A stretch of DNA of 64,000 nucleotides from Candidatus Woodwardiibium gallinarum (GTDB taxonomy: Bacteria; Bacillota; Clostridia; Oscillospirales; CAG-382). Below are positions 9,689 through 18,521 of the stretch, in pieces. Location: assembly GCA_904419545.1 (NCBI GenBank), contig CAJFRY010000007.1:1-64000 (forward strand), written 5' to 3'. The first letter of the stretch is position 1. Every line of letters begins with the position of its first letter. A model generated the notes under the pieces. That model ran no database searches and was not told where the DNA came from. It worked only from the letters and a program-made list of their open reading frames with translations. The translations under genes were made by a program, and so were the position numbers.

Positions 9689-10192
9689 ATGCTATGCGTT
9701 CTTTTGCTGCTTTTTGCGTCCGGCTGCGCGTCTGACGGCGAGAAGGAGAAGATCGTCTCCAAATTTTCCGGCGCGTTCCGCATTGACGCGCAGACCGCCG
9801 AACTGGATTTTGAAATCTGTTCGACCGACGGCGCCTGTCTTTACACCTTCCAGGCTCCCGATGCGCTTAAAGGTCTTTCTCTGGAAAAGCGCGACGGGGA
9901 AGCGGCGACGGCGGTTTACGGAGGCATCCAGACCGAGGTGGCGGACATCGCCCTGCGCGTGCCGGAGGGATTGTACGAGGCTGTGGAGCTGATCTGCGAA
10001 CGCTTCGTTTCCGATGCGGTCTGTACCGAAAACACATCCGACGGCATATCTGTTTACAGTTTGGCTATTGACGGACGCGTCGTGATGCTGTATTATAACG
10101 AAAGCGCTGACCGCATTGAGAACATTACCTATATGAAGGACGCAAAAAAAACAGAGTATCTCATCACCGAAATAAAGGACGTGGTCACTTGA
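9689..10192 (+). CDS. Small lipoprotein of unknown function (positional equivalent of the lipoprotein gene preceding alr in Firmicutes)
   Basis: Signal peptide with lipobox 'LLLLFASGC'; between nnrDE and alr. Confidence 0.65.
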   Translation: MLCVLLLLFASGCASDGEKEKIVSKFSGAFRIDAQTAELDFEICSTDGACLYTFQAPDALKGLSLEKRDGEAATAVYGGIQTEVADIALRVPEGLYEAVELICERFVSDAVCTENTSDGISVYSLAIDGRVVMLYYNESADRIENITYMKDAKKTEYLITEIKDVVT

Positions 10193-11289
10193 GTGAAAAC
10201 AGGGCCGAAGCGCGTATCAGTCTGGATAATATAGAACAGAATTACCGCTATCTGCGCCAAAAAGCGGGAGAAAACTGCATCGTGATGGCCGTCGTCAAGG
10301 CCGACGCCTACGGCCATGGCGCCGTCGAGGTCTGCCGCCGTCTTTCTGCGGCCGGCGAGACGCATTTTGCCGTCGCCTGTATGGAGGAAGCGGCGCTGCT
10401 GCGCAGCAGCGGCATCGCTGGAGAGCTGCTCGTCCTCGGCATCACCCCGCAGGAGCTGTACGGCTCGATTGCCGCGTATAACGTCGTGCAGACGGTCGCT
10501 TCCTACACGTATGCCGCGCAGCTTGCCGCCTGCGGACCTGTCCGCGTACATATCAAGGTCGATACGGGCATGTCGCGGCTCGGACTGTACTGCCATACGT
10601 TGGACGATGTGGAACGCACCGCCTCGGAAATTGAGCGTATCGCCGCGCTGCCCGGACTGAAAGTCGAAGGGATCTTTACTCACTTCGCCGAGTCGGACGC
10701 GCCGCAGTCGGACTTCACCCACCGGCAGTTCGGCGTTTTCTCCGCGCTTCTTGCCGAGCTGAAGGCGCGCGGCGTTGACTGCGGTCTGCGCCATTGCTGC
10801 AACAGCGCCGGTATTCTCAATTTTCCTGAAATGCATCTCGATATGGTCCGCGCGGGCATTGCGCTCTACGGCTGCGACCCTTCGCCCGAAAGTCGCGATT
10901 CCGAACTGCGTCCGGCGATGTCGCTGCACAGCCGCGTGGCCTTCGTGTCCCGCATCCGCCCGGGAGATACCGTCAGCTACGGCCGCAGCTATACTGCCGA
11001 ACGGCCGCTGGACACGGCAGTCATCTCCATCGGCTATGCGGACGGGCTGTCCCGCGCGCTTTCCGGCCGCTGGAGCGTGCGGATCAACGGGCGTCCTGCG
11101 CCGCTCATCGGAAAAATCTGTATGGACCTGTGCGTCGCGGACGTGACCGGCATCCCCTGCGCGCCGGGCGACGATGTCGTGGTGTTCGGCCCCGACAACT
11201 CTGCCGAGGCGATGGCCGATAGGCTCGGCACCATCCACTATGAACTGCTCTGCTCGGTCAAGAACCGCGTCCCGCGACGTTATATATAA
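10189..11289 (+). CDS. alr: Alanine racemase
   Basis: 'VMAVVKADAYGHGAVEV' PLP-Lys motif; 'HIKVDTGMSRLG'; 'ISIGYADGLSRALSG...GKICMDLCVADVT'. TTG start overlapping the previous stop. Confidence 0.95.
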   Translation: MSENRAEARISLDNIEQNYRYLRQKAGENCIVMAVVKADAYGHGAVEVCRRLSAAGETHFAVACMEEAALLRSSGIAGELLVLGITPQELYGSIAAYNVVQTVASYTYAAQLAACGPVRVHIKVDTGMSRLGLYCHTLDDVERTASEIERIAALPGLKVEGIFTHFAESDAPQSDFTHRQFGVFSALLAELKARGVDCGLRHCCNSAGILNFPEMHLDMVRAGIALYGCDPSPESRDSELRPAMSLHSRVAFVSRIRPGDTVSYGRSYTAERPLDTAVISIGYADGLSRALSGRWSVRINGRPAPLIGKICMDLCVADVTGIPCAPGDDVVVFGPDNSAEAMADRLGTIHYELLCSVKNRVPRRYI

Positions 11290-11311
11290 TCTGTGCCCGG
11301 CGGAGTCTTTT

Positions 11312-11346
11312 GAGAGGGAGCCTTTTTTTCAAAAAGGTTCCCTCTC
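11312..11346. repeat. Imperfect inverted repeat GAGAGGGAGCCTTTTTTTC/AAAAAGGTTCCCTCTC, likely part of a dispersed intergenic element and/or alr terminator
   Basis: Long near-perfect palindrome directly after alr, followed by CAAGCTCTCCTTCCAAAAACTTTTGAT. Confidence 0.6.
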
Positions 11347-11450
11347 AAGCTCTCCTTCCAAAAACTTTTGATATTTGGCAAAATATCGGGGTTTTTACCG
11401 TATTACTTTTAAAAAATTCATTGGCAACACCGGATAAGAAAGTTTAGAAA

Positions 11451-11489
11451 AACACCCTCCGAAAAAACTTGCTTCTTCGGAGGGCGTTA
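11451..11489 (-). terminator. Hairpin downstream of HD-domain gene
   Basis: AACACCCTCCGAA...TTCGGAGGGCGTT inverted repeat at the 3' end of the minus-strand HD gene. Confidence 0.5.
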
Positions 11490-11506
11490 ATTCGTGTAAG
11501 ATATAC

Positions 11507-11977
11507 TCATTTTGTCTCGTTAATTCCAAATTCTATCAGCAGATGACGATACCGTTCCATTTCCCACGGCGCTATGGGAAACGCAGGATTGTACAAACAG
11601 TGATCCATGACATCTGCATCTTTCAATAATTCGTCATATGGTTCGTGAATGTGATTTTTATCACTATGCCTTGAAACAGCGGCAGTAACGATTTTGATTT
11701 CGTCATCACTGTATAACCTCATTGTCTTCAATATCGCTTCTGCTTGTTCTGCACCCTTTGCAGCGTGATTATCGCTGGTGCCGCCGGTTATATAAAATAT
11801 ATCATGAAGCATTCCGCAAGTTGTGGCAAGTTCAACATTCAAATTCCTTTTCATAGCCAGCAATGCACAAAATCGTGCAACGCCATACATATGAGAATAT
11901 ATACGAATATGATCTGATTTTTCATTCAAAATGATTTTATCAATTTCATTGCGTAATTTTTCAAGTCGATTTTCCAT
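11507..11977 (-). CDS. HD-domain (putative metal-dependent phosphohydrolase) protein
   Basis: 'DHIRIYSHMYGVARFCALLAMKRN...CGMLHDIFYITG...LLKDADVMDHCLYNP' HD signature. AT-rich relative to neighbours. Start placed at MENRLEK. Confidence 0.8.
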   Translation of the reverse strand: MENRLEKLRNEIDKIILNEKSDHIRIYSHMYGVARFCALLAMKRNLNVELATTCGMLHDIFYITGGTSDNHAAKGAEQAEAILKTMRLYSDDEIKIVTAAVSRHSDKNHIHEPYDELLKDADVMDHCLYNPAFPIAPWEMERYRHLLIEFGINETK

Positions 11978-12144
11978 AAATGATTCCTCACAAAACGCAT
12001 ATGGAAATGTTTTCACGCGCAGCACTCATATGGCCTACACCGTAGCGAGCAGGGAAAGGGAATTTGTATAGCACAAATTCCAATGGATTAAAGTTCCTTA
12101 TGCGGCATTGGCCATATTTTGCTTCCGCTCTTTTTTTGATTCAT

Positions 12145-12456
12145 TTATTCTCTGTATTTTCCGTTTTCGTCTCTGTTAATCGGCTCGGCCGACAAGCGGA
12201 AACGAATGCAGCGGCAGGGGCACCAAAGCTCCATTTCGGTTTTGGACGCGCAGTCTCTCTGCGTGAAATCGCCGCCGCAGCGGATGACCTCGCACCAGGT
12301 GTAAATTTCCATCATCGCCCTCGGGCAAAAATCGGCGGGCGTCCCGTATTGGAACACAAACCTGTCGCCCTGTTCGATGCCCAGGCGGCAATGGCGCGCC
12401 TCACCCTCCAGAGCCGTCAGGGTAAATTCCCAGTCCTCGGCTAACCATTTCTTCAT
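12145..12456 (-). CDS. TIGR04076-family-like small protein
   Basis: 103 aa with pattern 'C..G.E.GDRFVF...PADFCPRAMMEIYTWCEVIRCGGDF...CP' resembling TIGR04076. Confidence 0.65.
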   Translation of the reverse strand: MKKWLAEDWEFTLTALEGEARHCRLGIEQGDRFVFQYGTPADFCPRAMMEIYTWCEVIRCGGDFTQRDCASKTEMELWCPCRCIRFRLSAEPINRDENGKYRE

Positions 12457-12464
12457 AAGACTGC

Positions 12465-13529
12465 CTACAGCGCCATATGGTCGATTATGTAATTGAGATA
12501 CTGCTTATACGCCTGCATCTCGGCGATGCGCGTGGTCATGTCGAACAGCGCGTTCGGCGCAATTTGTTCGCGTTCTGCGGGTGTGAGGGTGTTTTTCATC
12601 ATTTTGTCCAGCAGCAGCGCTTCGTGAATGTCCATCGTAATGATGCTGTTGTCACGCAGACAGACAACACGCTTCATTTGCCCGGCAACGAGCGATTCTA
12701 CTGCTGCGCAGCCCATCTGGGTTGCCAGTACGCGGTCACGCAGGGAAGGGGAACCGCCGCGCTGGACATGCGCCAGCCGCGCCAGCCTCGTTTCGATCCC
12801 CGTTTTTTCTTCGATCGTGTTGCAGAGCTGTTCGCTGTAGCCCGGTCCCATTCCTTCGCAGGTGATGATGATAAAATTGCGCTTCCCATTTTTGCGCGCT
12901 TCGGCCATTTTATGGAAAAGGTATTCAAAATCGGTCGGAATTTCCTTGATGACCGCCGTTACCGCACCGACGGCAATGGATGTGTTGAGCGCGATGTCGC
13001 CCGCCTCGCGTCCCATTACCTCGACGACATTGCAGCGCGCATGGCTTTCACCCGTATCGCGCAGCTTGTCGACAAGCTCGACGACTGTATTCATTGCCGT
13101 GTCGAACCCGATTGTCATGTCGGTGGAAGCAATATCATTGTCGATCGTACCCGGGATGCCGATGCAGGGGATGCCAGCGTCGGTCAAATCGACCGCGCCG
13201 CGGAAAGTGCCGTCGCCTCCGATGGCGACGATACCGTCGATCCCGTTCTGATGGCAGACATCGGCCGCCTTGGCCACGCCCTCCGCCGTGCGGAATTCCG
13301 CGCTGCGCGCCGTATAGAGCATCGTGCCGCCGCGGTTGATGATATAAGAAACGTCGCGCGCGTTCAGCGGCTTGATTTCGCCGTCGATGAGCCCCTGATA
13401 GCCGTTGTAAATGCCCATCACTTCCACCCCCTTGGAAATGGCCAAGCGGGTTACGGCGCGGACGGCGGCGTTCATGCCGGGCGCGTCCCCGCCGGAGGTC
13501 AGCACGCCTATGCGCTTGAATGTTTTCAT
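12465..13529 (-). CDS. pfkA: ATP-dependent 6-phosphofructokinase
   Basis: 'IGVLTSGGDAPGMNAAVRAVTR', 'IVAIGGDGTFRGA', 'GIPGTIDNDIASTDMTIGFDTAMNTVVE', 'AHVQRGGSPSLRDRVLATQMG'. Confidence 0.96.
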   Translation of the reverse strand: MKTFKRIGVLTSGGDAPGMNAAVRAVTRLAISKGVEVMGIYNGYQGLIDGEIKPLNARDVSYIINRGGTMLYTARSAEFRTAEGVAKAADVCHQNGIDGIVAIGGDGTFRGAVDLTDAGIPCIGIPGTIDNDIASTDMTIGFDTAMNTVVELVDKLRDTGESHARCNVVEVMGREAGDIALNTSIAVGAVTAVIKEIPTDFEYLFHKMAEARKNGKRNFIIITCEGMGPGYSEQLCNTIEEKTGIETRLARLAHVQRGGSPSLRDRVLATQMGCAAVESLVAGQMKRVVCLRDNSIITMDIHEALLLDKMMKNTLTPAEREQIAPNALFDMTTRIAEMQAYKQYLNYIIDHMAL

Positions 13530-13749
13530 TGATTGATTGCTCCTTATACTGAAATTCAATAAAAACGCCAGATGCGTTTTTATTCGGCGGACAGCAGTTC
13601 GACTTGAAGGTCAAATTGCTTTTGCCGCCCCGCGTAAATGCGGGGAAATTAGCCGTTCCATACCTGTTTTTCTCTGATTCCTTCGGATTTCCGGACTGCG
13701 GTCATGGCGCAGAACTGTATTTTTTGATGAAAAGCGCCAAATTATTTCA
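13530..13749 (-). promoter_or_regulatory. ~220-nt structured 5' leader of pfkA with a terminator-like hairpin near its 3' end
   Basis: Hairpins at 13706-13738 (GGCGC/GCGCC), 13628-13645 (CCCCGC/GCGGGG) and 13558-13584 (AATAAAAACGC/GCGTTTTTATT). Promoter at 13756..13784. Confidence 0.5.
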
Positions 13750-13755
13750 ATATAC

Positions 13756-13784
13756 ATAATAGCACGAATCGGTCTTTTTGTCAA
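13756..13784 (-). promoter_or_regulatory. Sigma-A promoter for pfkA
   Basis: Minus strand TTGACA-N17-TATTAT. Confidence 0.8.
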
Positions 13785-13808
13785 CCGCAAAATAAATATT
13801 TGACCCCC

Positions 13809-13838
13809 GTCATATTATGCCGGCGGGACGAATAGAGT
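13809..13838 (+). promoter_or_regulatory. Putative sigma-E-type promoter of spoIVA
   Basis: GTCATATT-N14-AATAGAGT, compared with the sigma-E consensus KMATATT-N14-CATACAHT. Confidence 0.5.
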
Positions 13839-13869
13839 GTAATAAAAAACGACGAGGAGGATCCTTACA

Positions 13870-15348
13870 TTGACCGATTTAGCCATATACAGGGACATCG
13901 CCGAAAGAACGGGCGGGGATATCTACATCGGTGTCGTCGGACCGGTCCGCACGGGGAAATCCACGCTCATCAAGCGCTTTATTCAAAACATGTTTCTGCC
14001 GTCCATTGAAAGCGAGTACAGCCGCGAACGCGCTAAGGACGAAATGCCGCAGTCGGCGTCCGGCCGCACGGTGATGACCACCGAGCCGAAGTTCGTCCCC
14101 GAGGAGGCCGCCAACGTCGAAATCGACGAGAATACCTCCTTCCGGATGAAAATGATTGACTGTGTCGGCTACATTGTAGACGGCGCCATCGGCCATATTG
14201 AAAACGGCGAGCCGCGGATGGTGATGACCCCTTGGTCCGAAAATCCGCTGCCCTTCGAGCAGGCGGCCGAAATGGGCACCCGCAAGGTCATCACCGATCA
14301 TTCGACCATCGCACTCTGCGTCACGACCGACGGCAGCATCGGAGAAATCCCGCGTGAAAATTATATCGGCGCGGAAAAGCGGGTCGTCAGTGAGTTGAAG
14401 GCGCTGAACAAGCCGTTCGTCATTGTTCTCAATTCCGCGCATCCCAAGGATGCCGGAACGCTCGAACTGGCCCGCGATATGGAGGATGAGTATAGCGTCC
14501 CCGTTGTCGCGCTCTCCTGTATCGATATCGATGAGGATGACATTAAGAACATATTGTCTATGATCGCGTATGAGTTTCCTATCCGTGAGCTGCGCTTTAC
14601 GCTGCCCGGCTGGGTGAGCGTACTCGAAAACGATAATCCGCTCAAAAAGGAACTGGACGAGGCTATGAGCGCTTGTGCGGCGTCGATCGTCAAGCTCGGA
14701 GAAGTTAAGGAAGCGGCAGACGCACTGCATTTCGATACCGAAAACATCAGCGCCCGCGTCAACGAGATCAGCCTCGGGACCGGCAGCGCCCGTATCAGCC
14801 TCAAGCTGCCCGAAGCGTTGTTCTATAAGGTGCTGGCAGAAAAGAGCGGTTTTGACATCTCTGACGAGCAGAGCCTGATGAACGTGATGAGCGATCTGGC
14901 GGTGATGAAGCAGCGCTATGATAAGGTGGCGGAAGCCATCGAGCAGGTCAACGAGAGCGGCTACGGCATCGTCGCGCCGACCATTGACGATCTCACACTC
15001 GAAGAACCGGAGATCGTCAAGCAGGCCGGCGGCTACGGCGTGCGCCTGAAAGCATCCGGTCCGTCCATTCACATGATCCGCGCCAATGTCGAAGCCCAAG
15101 TTTCGCCCATCGTCGGCACCGAACGCCAGAGCGAGGAATTGGTCAAATCGCTGCTGAAAGAGTTTGAGGAGGATCCGAAAAAAATCTGGGATTCCAATAT
15201 GTTCGGAAAATCGCTGCACGAGCTGGTAGGAGAGGGGCTCAACAATAAACTCTCTCATATGCCGGAGGATGCGCGCGAAAAGCTGTCTGAAACGCTGCAG
15301 AAGATCATCAACGAAGGCAGCGGCGGGCTGATCTGCATCCTGCTATGA
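13870..15348 (+). CDS. spoIVA: Stage IV sporulation protein A (spore coat morphogenetic ATPase)
   Basis: 'GGDIYIGVVGPVRTGKSTLIKRFIQNMFLP' Walker A plus full-length SpoIVA-like sequence (492 aa). Confidence 0.97.
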   Translation: MTDLAIYRDIAERTGGDIYIGVVGPVRTGKSTLIKRFIQNMFLPSIESEYSRERAKDEMPQSASGRTVMTTEPKFVPEEAANVEIDENTSFRMKMIDCVGYIVDGAIGHIENGEPRMVMTPWSENPLPFEQAAEMGTRKVITDHSTIALCVTTDGSIGEIPRENYIGAEKRVVSELKALNKPFVIVLNSAHPKDAGTLELARDMEDEYSVPVVALSCIDIDEDDIKNILSMIAYEFPIRELRFTLPGWVSVLENDNPLKKELDEAMSACAASIVKLGEVKEAADALHFDTENISARVNEISLGTGSARISLKLPEALFYKVLAEKSGFDISDEQSLMNVMSDLAVMKQRYDKVAEAIEQVNESGYGIVAPTIDDLTLEEPEIVKQAGGYGVRLKASGPSIHMIRANVEAQVSPIVGTERQSEELVKSLLKEFEEDPKKIWDSNMFGKSLHELVGEGLNNKLSHMPEDAREKLSETLQKIINEGSGGLICILL

Positions 15349-15611
15349 ACGCCACCTTTTGCGAGTTGCGGGACAAGGAAGTCATCTCGGTCAAGGACGG
15401 GCGCCGCCTCGGCTTCATTTCCGATTTGGAAATTGACCTCTGCACCGGCAGGGTAAACTGCATCATTCTGCCGCCGTCGGGAAGCTGCCTTGCGCTGTTT
15501 TCCAAAAAGGGAAAGATCGTCATTCCCTGGAATGCCATCGAAAAAATCGGGGATGACATCATTCTTGTGAAATATTGTGAACTGCCGGAAATAAAAGAGA
15601 AAAGGCATTGA
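15345..15611 (+). CDS. YlmC/YmxH family sporulation protein (PRC-barrel)
   Basis: 88 aa 'FCELRDKEVISVKDGRRLGFISDLEIDLCTGRV..IILP'; start overlaps the spoIVA stop. Confidence 0.88.
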   Translation: MNATFCELRDKEVISVKDGRRLGFISDLEIDLCTGRVNCIILPPSGSCLALFSKKGKIVIPWNAIEKIGDDIILVKYCELPEIKEKRH

Positions 15612-15689
15612 CCTTTTCGACGCTTAGTGGTACAATGTCTGTGCGGACGTTTCCGCAAGGATCGTAAAGAAGAAACGGATGTGCAGAAT

Positions 15690-16652
15690 ATGGAAACTAT
15701 GGTTGAACGGATTTCTGAAATCGGGATCATTCCCGTCATTAAAATAAAGGACGCCGCCGGGGCCGTGCCGCTTGCGCAGGCGCTTGCGCGCGGCGGGCTG
15801 CCGGCGGCAGAGATCACCTTCCGCACAGCCTGCGCGGCGGAAGCGATCCAACGCATTACGTCCGAGCTGCCCGATATGCTTGTCGGCGCCGGTACCGTCC
15901 TCACCGTCGAGCAGGCGAAGCGTGCGAAGGAAGCGGGCGCTTCCTTCATCGTATCGCCCGGGCTAAACCCCGAGGTGGTTTCGTGGTGTATCGAAGCGGG
16001 TGTCCCTGTCATTCCCGGCGTCTGCACGCCGTCGGATATCGAAAAGGCGCTTTCCCTCGGGTTGTACACGGTCAAGTTTTTTCCGGCGGAAGCCAGCGGC
16101 GGCGTGGCAATGCTCAAGGCGATGAGCGCGCCCTACGGTGACGTGCGTTTTATGCCCACCGGCGGTGTCAACGAGAAAAACCTGCTGGAATACCTCTCGT
16201 TTCCTAAAGTCGTCGCCTGCGGCGGCAGCTTTATGGTCAATGAAAAGCTCATTGACAGCGGTGATTACGCCGCCATCACGGCGCTGACCGAAAAAGCCGT
16301 CTCGCTGATGCTCGGGTACCGTCTCGTACACATCGGCATCAACAGCGCCGGGAAGGAGGAAGCGGCTGCCGCAGCGGATTTCCTTTGCAGCGCCTTCGGC
16401 TTCGGCCGCCGGGAATGCAGCGCATCGGTGTTCGCGGGCGATTTCGAGATTATGCATATGATGGGACGCGGCAGGAACGGCCATATCGCCGTCGGCGTCA
16501 ACAGTGTCAGCCGGGCGATGTTCTCGCTCGGGCGCAAGGGTATCCGTTTTGATATGTCCACCCTCCGGCTTGGAAAAGACGGCAGGCCCGATTTCGTCTA
16601 TCTCGCGGACGAGCTGCTCGGCTTTGCCATCCATCTTGTAAACAACGATTGA
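15690..16652 (+). CDS. eda: KDPG/KHG aldolase fused to a C-terminal VOC-like domain
   Basis: Aldolase: 'IIPVIKI...EITFRT..A..AI..I....PDMLVGAGTVLT..QA..A..AGASFIVSPG...VKFFPAEASGG..MLKA...P..DVRFMPTGGV'. C-terminal ~110 aa 'LVHIGINSAGKEEAAAAADFLCSAFGF...GHIAVGVNSVSRAMFSLGRKG..FAIHLVNND' is VOC-like. Confidence 0.88.
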   Translation: METMVERISEIGIIPVIKIKDAAGAVPLAQALARGGLPAAEITFRTACAAEAIQRITSELPDMLVGAGTVLTVEQAKRAKEAGASFIVSPGLNPEVVSWCIEAGVPVIPGVCTPSDIEKALSLGLYTVKFFPAEASGGVAMLKAMSAPYGDVRFMPTGGVNEKNLLEYLSFPKVVACGGSFMVNEKLIDSGDYAAITALTEKAVSLMLGYRLVHIGINSAGKEEAAAAADFLCSAFGFGRRECSASVFAGDFEIMHMMGRGRNGHIAVGVNSVSRAMFSLGRKGIRFDMSTLRLGKDGRPDFVYLADELLGFAIHLVNND

Positions 16653-16670
16653 CCGAAAGGAACTGTAAAA

Positions 16671-17591
16671 ATGAGAGTGTATAATGATATCCGTGAGCTT
16701 ATCGGCAACACGCCGATGCTTCGTCTCCACGCGTTTGAAACGAAGCCGGACGTGAAGCTGTACGCCAAGCTTGAGTTGTGGAACCCCGCCGGCAGCGTGA
16801 AGGACCGCATCGGCGTGTATATGCTTGAGGACGCAGAGCGCCGCGGCGAGCTGAGGCCGGGCGCGACCATCATCGAGGCGACAGCGGGCAATACGGGGCT
16901 CGGCTTTGCGCTGGCGGCGCTGGGGAAGGGTTACCGCGTGATTTTCGTCGTGCCGACAAAATTTTCGCAGGAAAAGCTGCTGCTGATGCGTGCGCTCGGC
17001 GGGGAAATCATCCACACTCCGCGTGAAAAGGGCATGCTCGGCGCCGCCGAAAAGGCGGAGGAACTGCTGCAAACAATCGAAAATTCGATCTCCCTGCGTC
17101 AGTTTGAAAATCTTGCCAACCCGATGGCGCATTATCTGTCCACAGGTAAGGAGATTTATGAGGATATGGACGGGCAGATCGATTATTTCGTCGCCGGTGC
17201 AGGCACAGGCGGTACATATACCGGTATCATGCGCTATCTGAAAGAACAAAATCCGCACATCTGGGGGATTCTTGCCGATCCGATCGGCAGTACGATGGGC
17301 GGCGGCGAACATGCCGACTATAACATCGAGGGCATCGGCAACGATTTTATTCCCAAAACAATGGATATGTCGCTTGTCGATCAGGTCATCAAGGTCAGCG
17401 ATACCGACGCGTTCGAAATGACGCGCGAAATCACCCGCCGTGCGGGCGTAATCGCCGGCACCTCGTCCGGTTCGTCGCTGTGGTGCGCGCTGCAATTGGC
17501 TGAGAAGATCGACAGCGGCAACATCGTTGTCCTCTTCCCCGACCGCGGCGACCGCTATTTTTCCAAAAAGATTTACGGAGAGGCCGATTGA
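16671..17591 (+). CDS. Cysteine synthase / cystathionine beta-synthase family PLP enzyme
   Basis: 'LIGNTPMLRL', 'LWNPAGSVKDRIG', 'IEATAGNTGLGFA', 'GAGTGGTYTG', 'GTSSGSSLWCAL'. Confidence 0.92.
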   Translation: MRVYNDIRELIGNTPMLRLHAFETKPDVKLYAKLELWNPAGSVKDRIGVYMLEDAERRGELRPGATIIEATAGNTGLGFALAALGKGYRVIFVVPTKFSQEKLLLMRALGGEIIHTPREKGMLGAAEKAEELLQTIENSISLRQFENLANPMAHYLSTGKEIYEDMDGQIDYFVAGAGTGGTYTGIMRYLKEQNPHIWGILADPIGSTMGGGEHADYNIEGIGNDFIPKTMDMSLVDQVIKVSDTDAFEMTREITRRAGVIAGTSSGSSLWCALQLAEKIDSGNIVVLFPDRGDRYFSKKIYGEAD

Positions 17592-17757
17592 ACCGAGTTG
17601 TATGACGGCCGGTAACTTTGGCTCGCCTGTATATTTTATATATAGTGGGGCGTTCTGACGGGCGCCCCTTTGACGTGACGACAAAGCGCGGCTCCAAACA
17701 ATAAAGACATCATAGCATTTTCAAAATCTTATACGGAAATGCAATTCAAAACCATAC

Positions 17758-17796
17758 AAAAAAACCTTCGCATAATCAGACTATGCGAAGGTTTTT
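17758..17796. terminator. Bidirectional intrinsic terminator
   Basis: AAAAAACCTTCGCATA-ATCAGAC-TATGCGAAGGTTTTTT. Confidence 0.85.
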
Positions 17797-17918
17797 TGAC
17801 AAACAGTTTGATTGCCCTTACGATTATATCCGCAAATCCCTGCATCGTTTTTGCGGAATGTGGCATGAAAGGGAGCTTTATGGAAAGGTTTCCTCTCGAC
17901 AAGGATGATCATCAGATT

Positions 17919-17956
17919 GAGGGGCGCCCGATTGAGCGCCCCTCTTGTTGTTTTTG
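17919..17956 (+). terminator. Hairpin plus T-rich tail
   Basis: GAGGGGCGC-CCGATTGA-GCGCCCCTC-TTGTTGTTTTT. Confidence 0.55.
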
Positions 17957-17999
17957 AAATCGGCAATACCACCATACCGCTGCGGCCGAATGCCGCCGC

Positions 18000-18383
18000 T
18001 CACGCCGGGGAGGAGACTGCTGCCTCCTCTGTCAGACCGAAGGATACGTACAAGGCCTCGTTGACCTGCTTCATTGTGCGGTCGTCCAAGTGGCCCATTT
18101 TTTCCTTCAGACGCCGCTTGTCGATCGTCCGAATCTGTTCGAGCAGGATGACCGAGTTCTTCGCCAGCCCGCCGTCCGTTTGCACGGATATGTGCGTAGG
18201 CAGACGCGCTTTGCCGGTCTGGCTCGTAATTGCGGCGGCGATCACAGTCGGGCTGTATTTGTTCCCGATGTCATTCTGAACGATGAGAACGGGCCGCACC
18301 CCGCCCTGCTCGCTTCCGACGACAGGAGAGAGGTCGGCGTAGTAGATATCGCCTCTTCGGATGCAAATATTCACGATCAACAC
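18000..18383 (-). CDS. mazF: MazF/PemK-family endoribonuclease toxin (NdoA/EndoA-like), no adjacent antitoxin
   Basis: '[60 protein letters not shown]...[16 protein letters not shown]'. Confidence 0.95.
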   Translation of the reverse strand: MLIVNICIRRGDIYYADLSPVVGSEQGGVRPVLIVQNDIGNKYSPTVIAAAITSQTGKARLPTHISVQTDGGLAKNSVILLEQIRTIDKRRLKEKMGHLDDRTMKQVNEALYVSFGLTEEAAVSSPA

Positions 18384-18521
18384 GCCCTATCTATAGTTTA
18401 TTCGTTCGCTTTTAGTTTTGCCAGCCGAATTTGAAAATATTCCAAACGGACATAAACGTGCAGAGAGGAACATATTTTTTTGTAAGGAAAAAAGCTGTGA
18501 AAAATGGAGAGATCGCGGAAA

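Noticed and set aside
13879-15258. 459-aa minus-strand ORF opposite spoIVA
   Set aside because: Entirely antisense to spoIVA; no independent RBS or homology signature.
15963-17684. 573-aa minus-strand ORF opposite eda and cysK-like genes
   Set aside because: Spans two confidently coding genes on the other strand; no domain signature.
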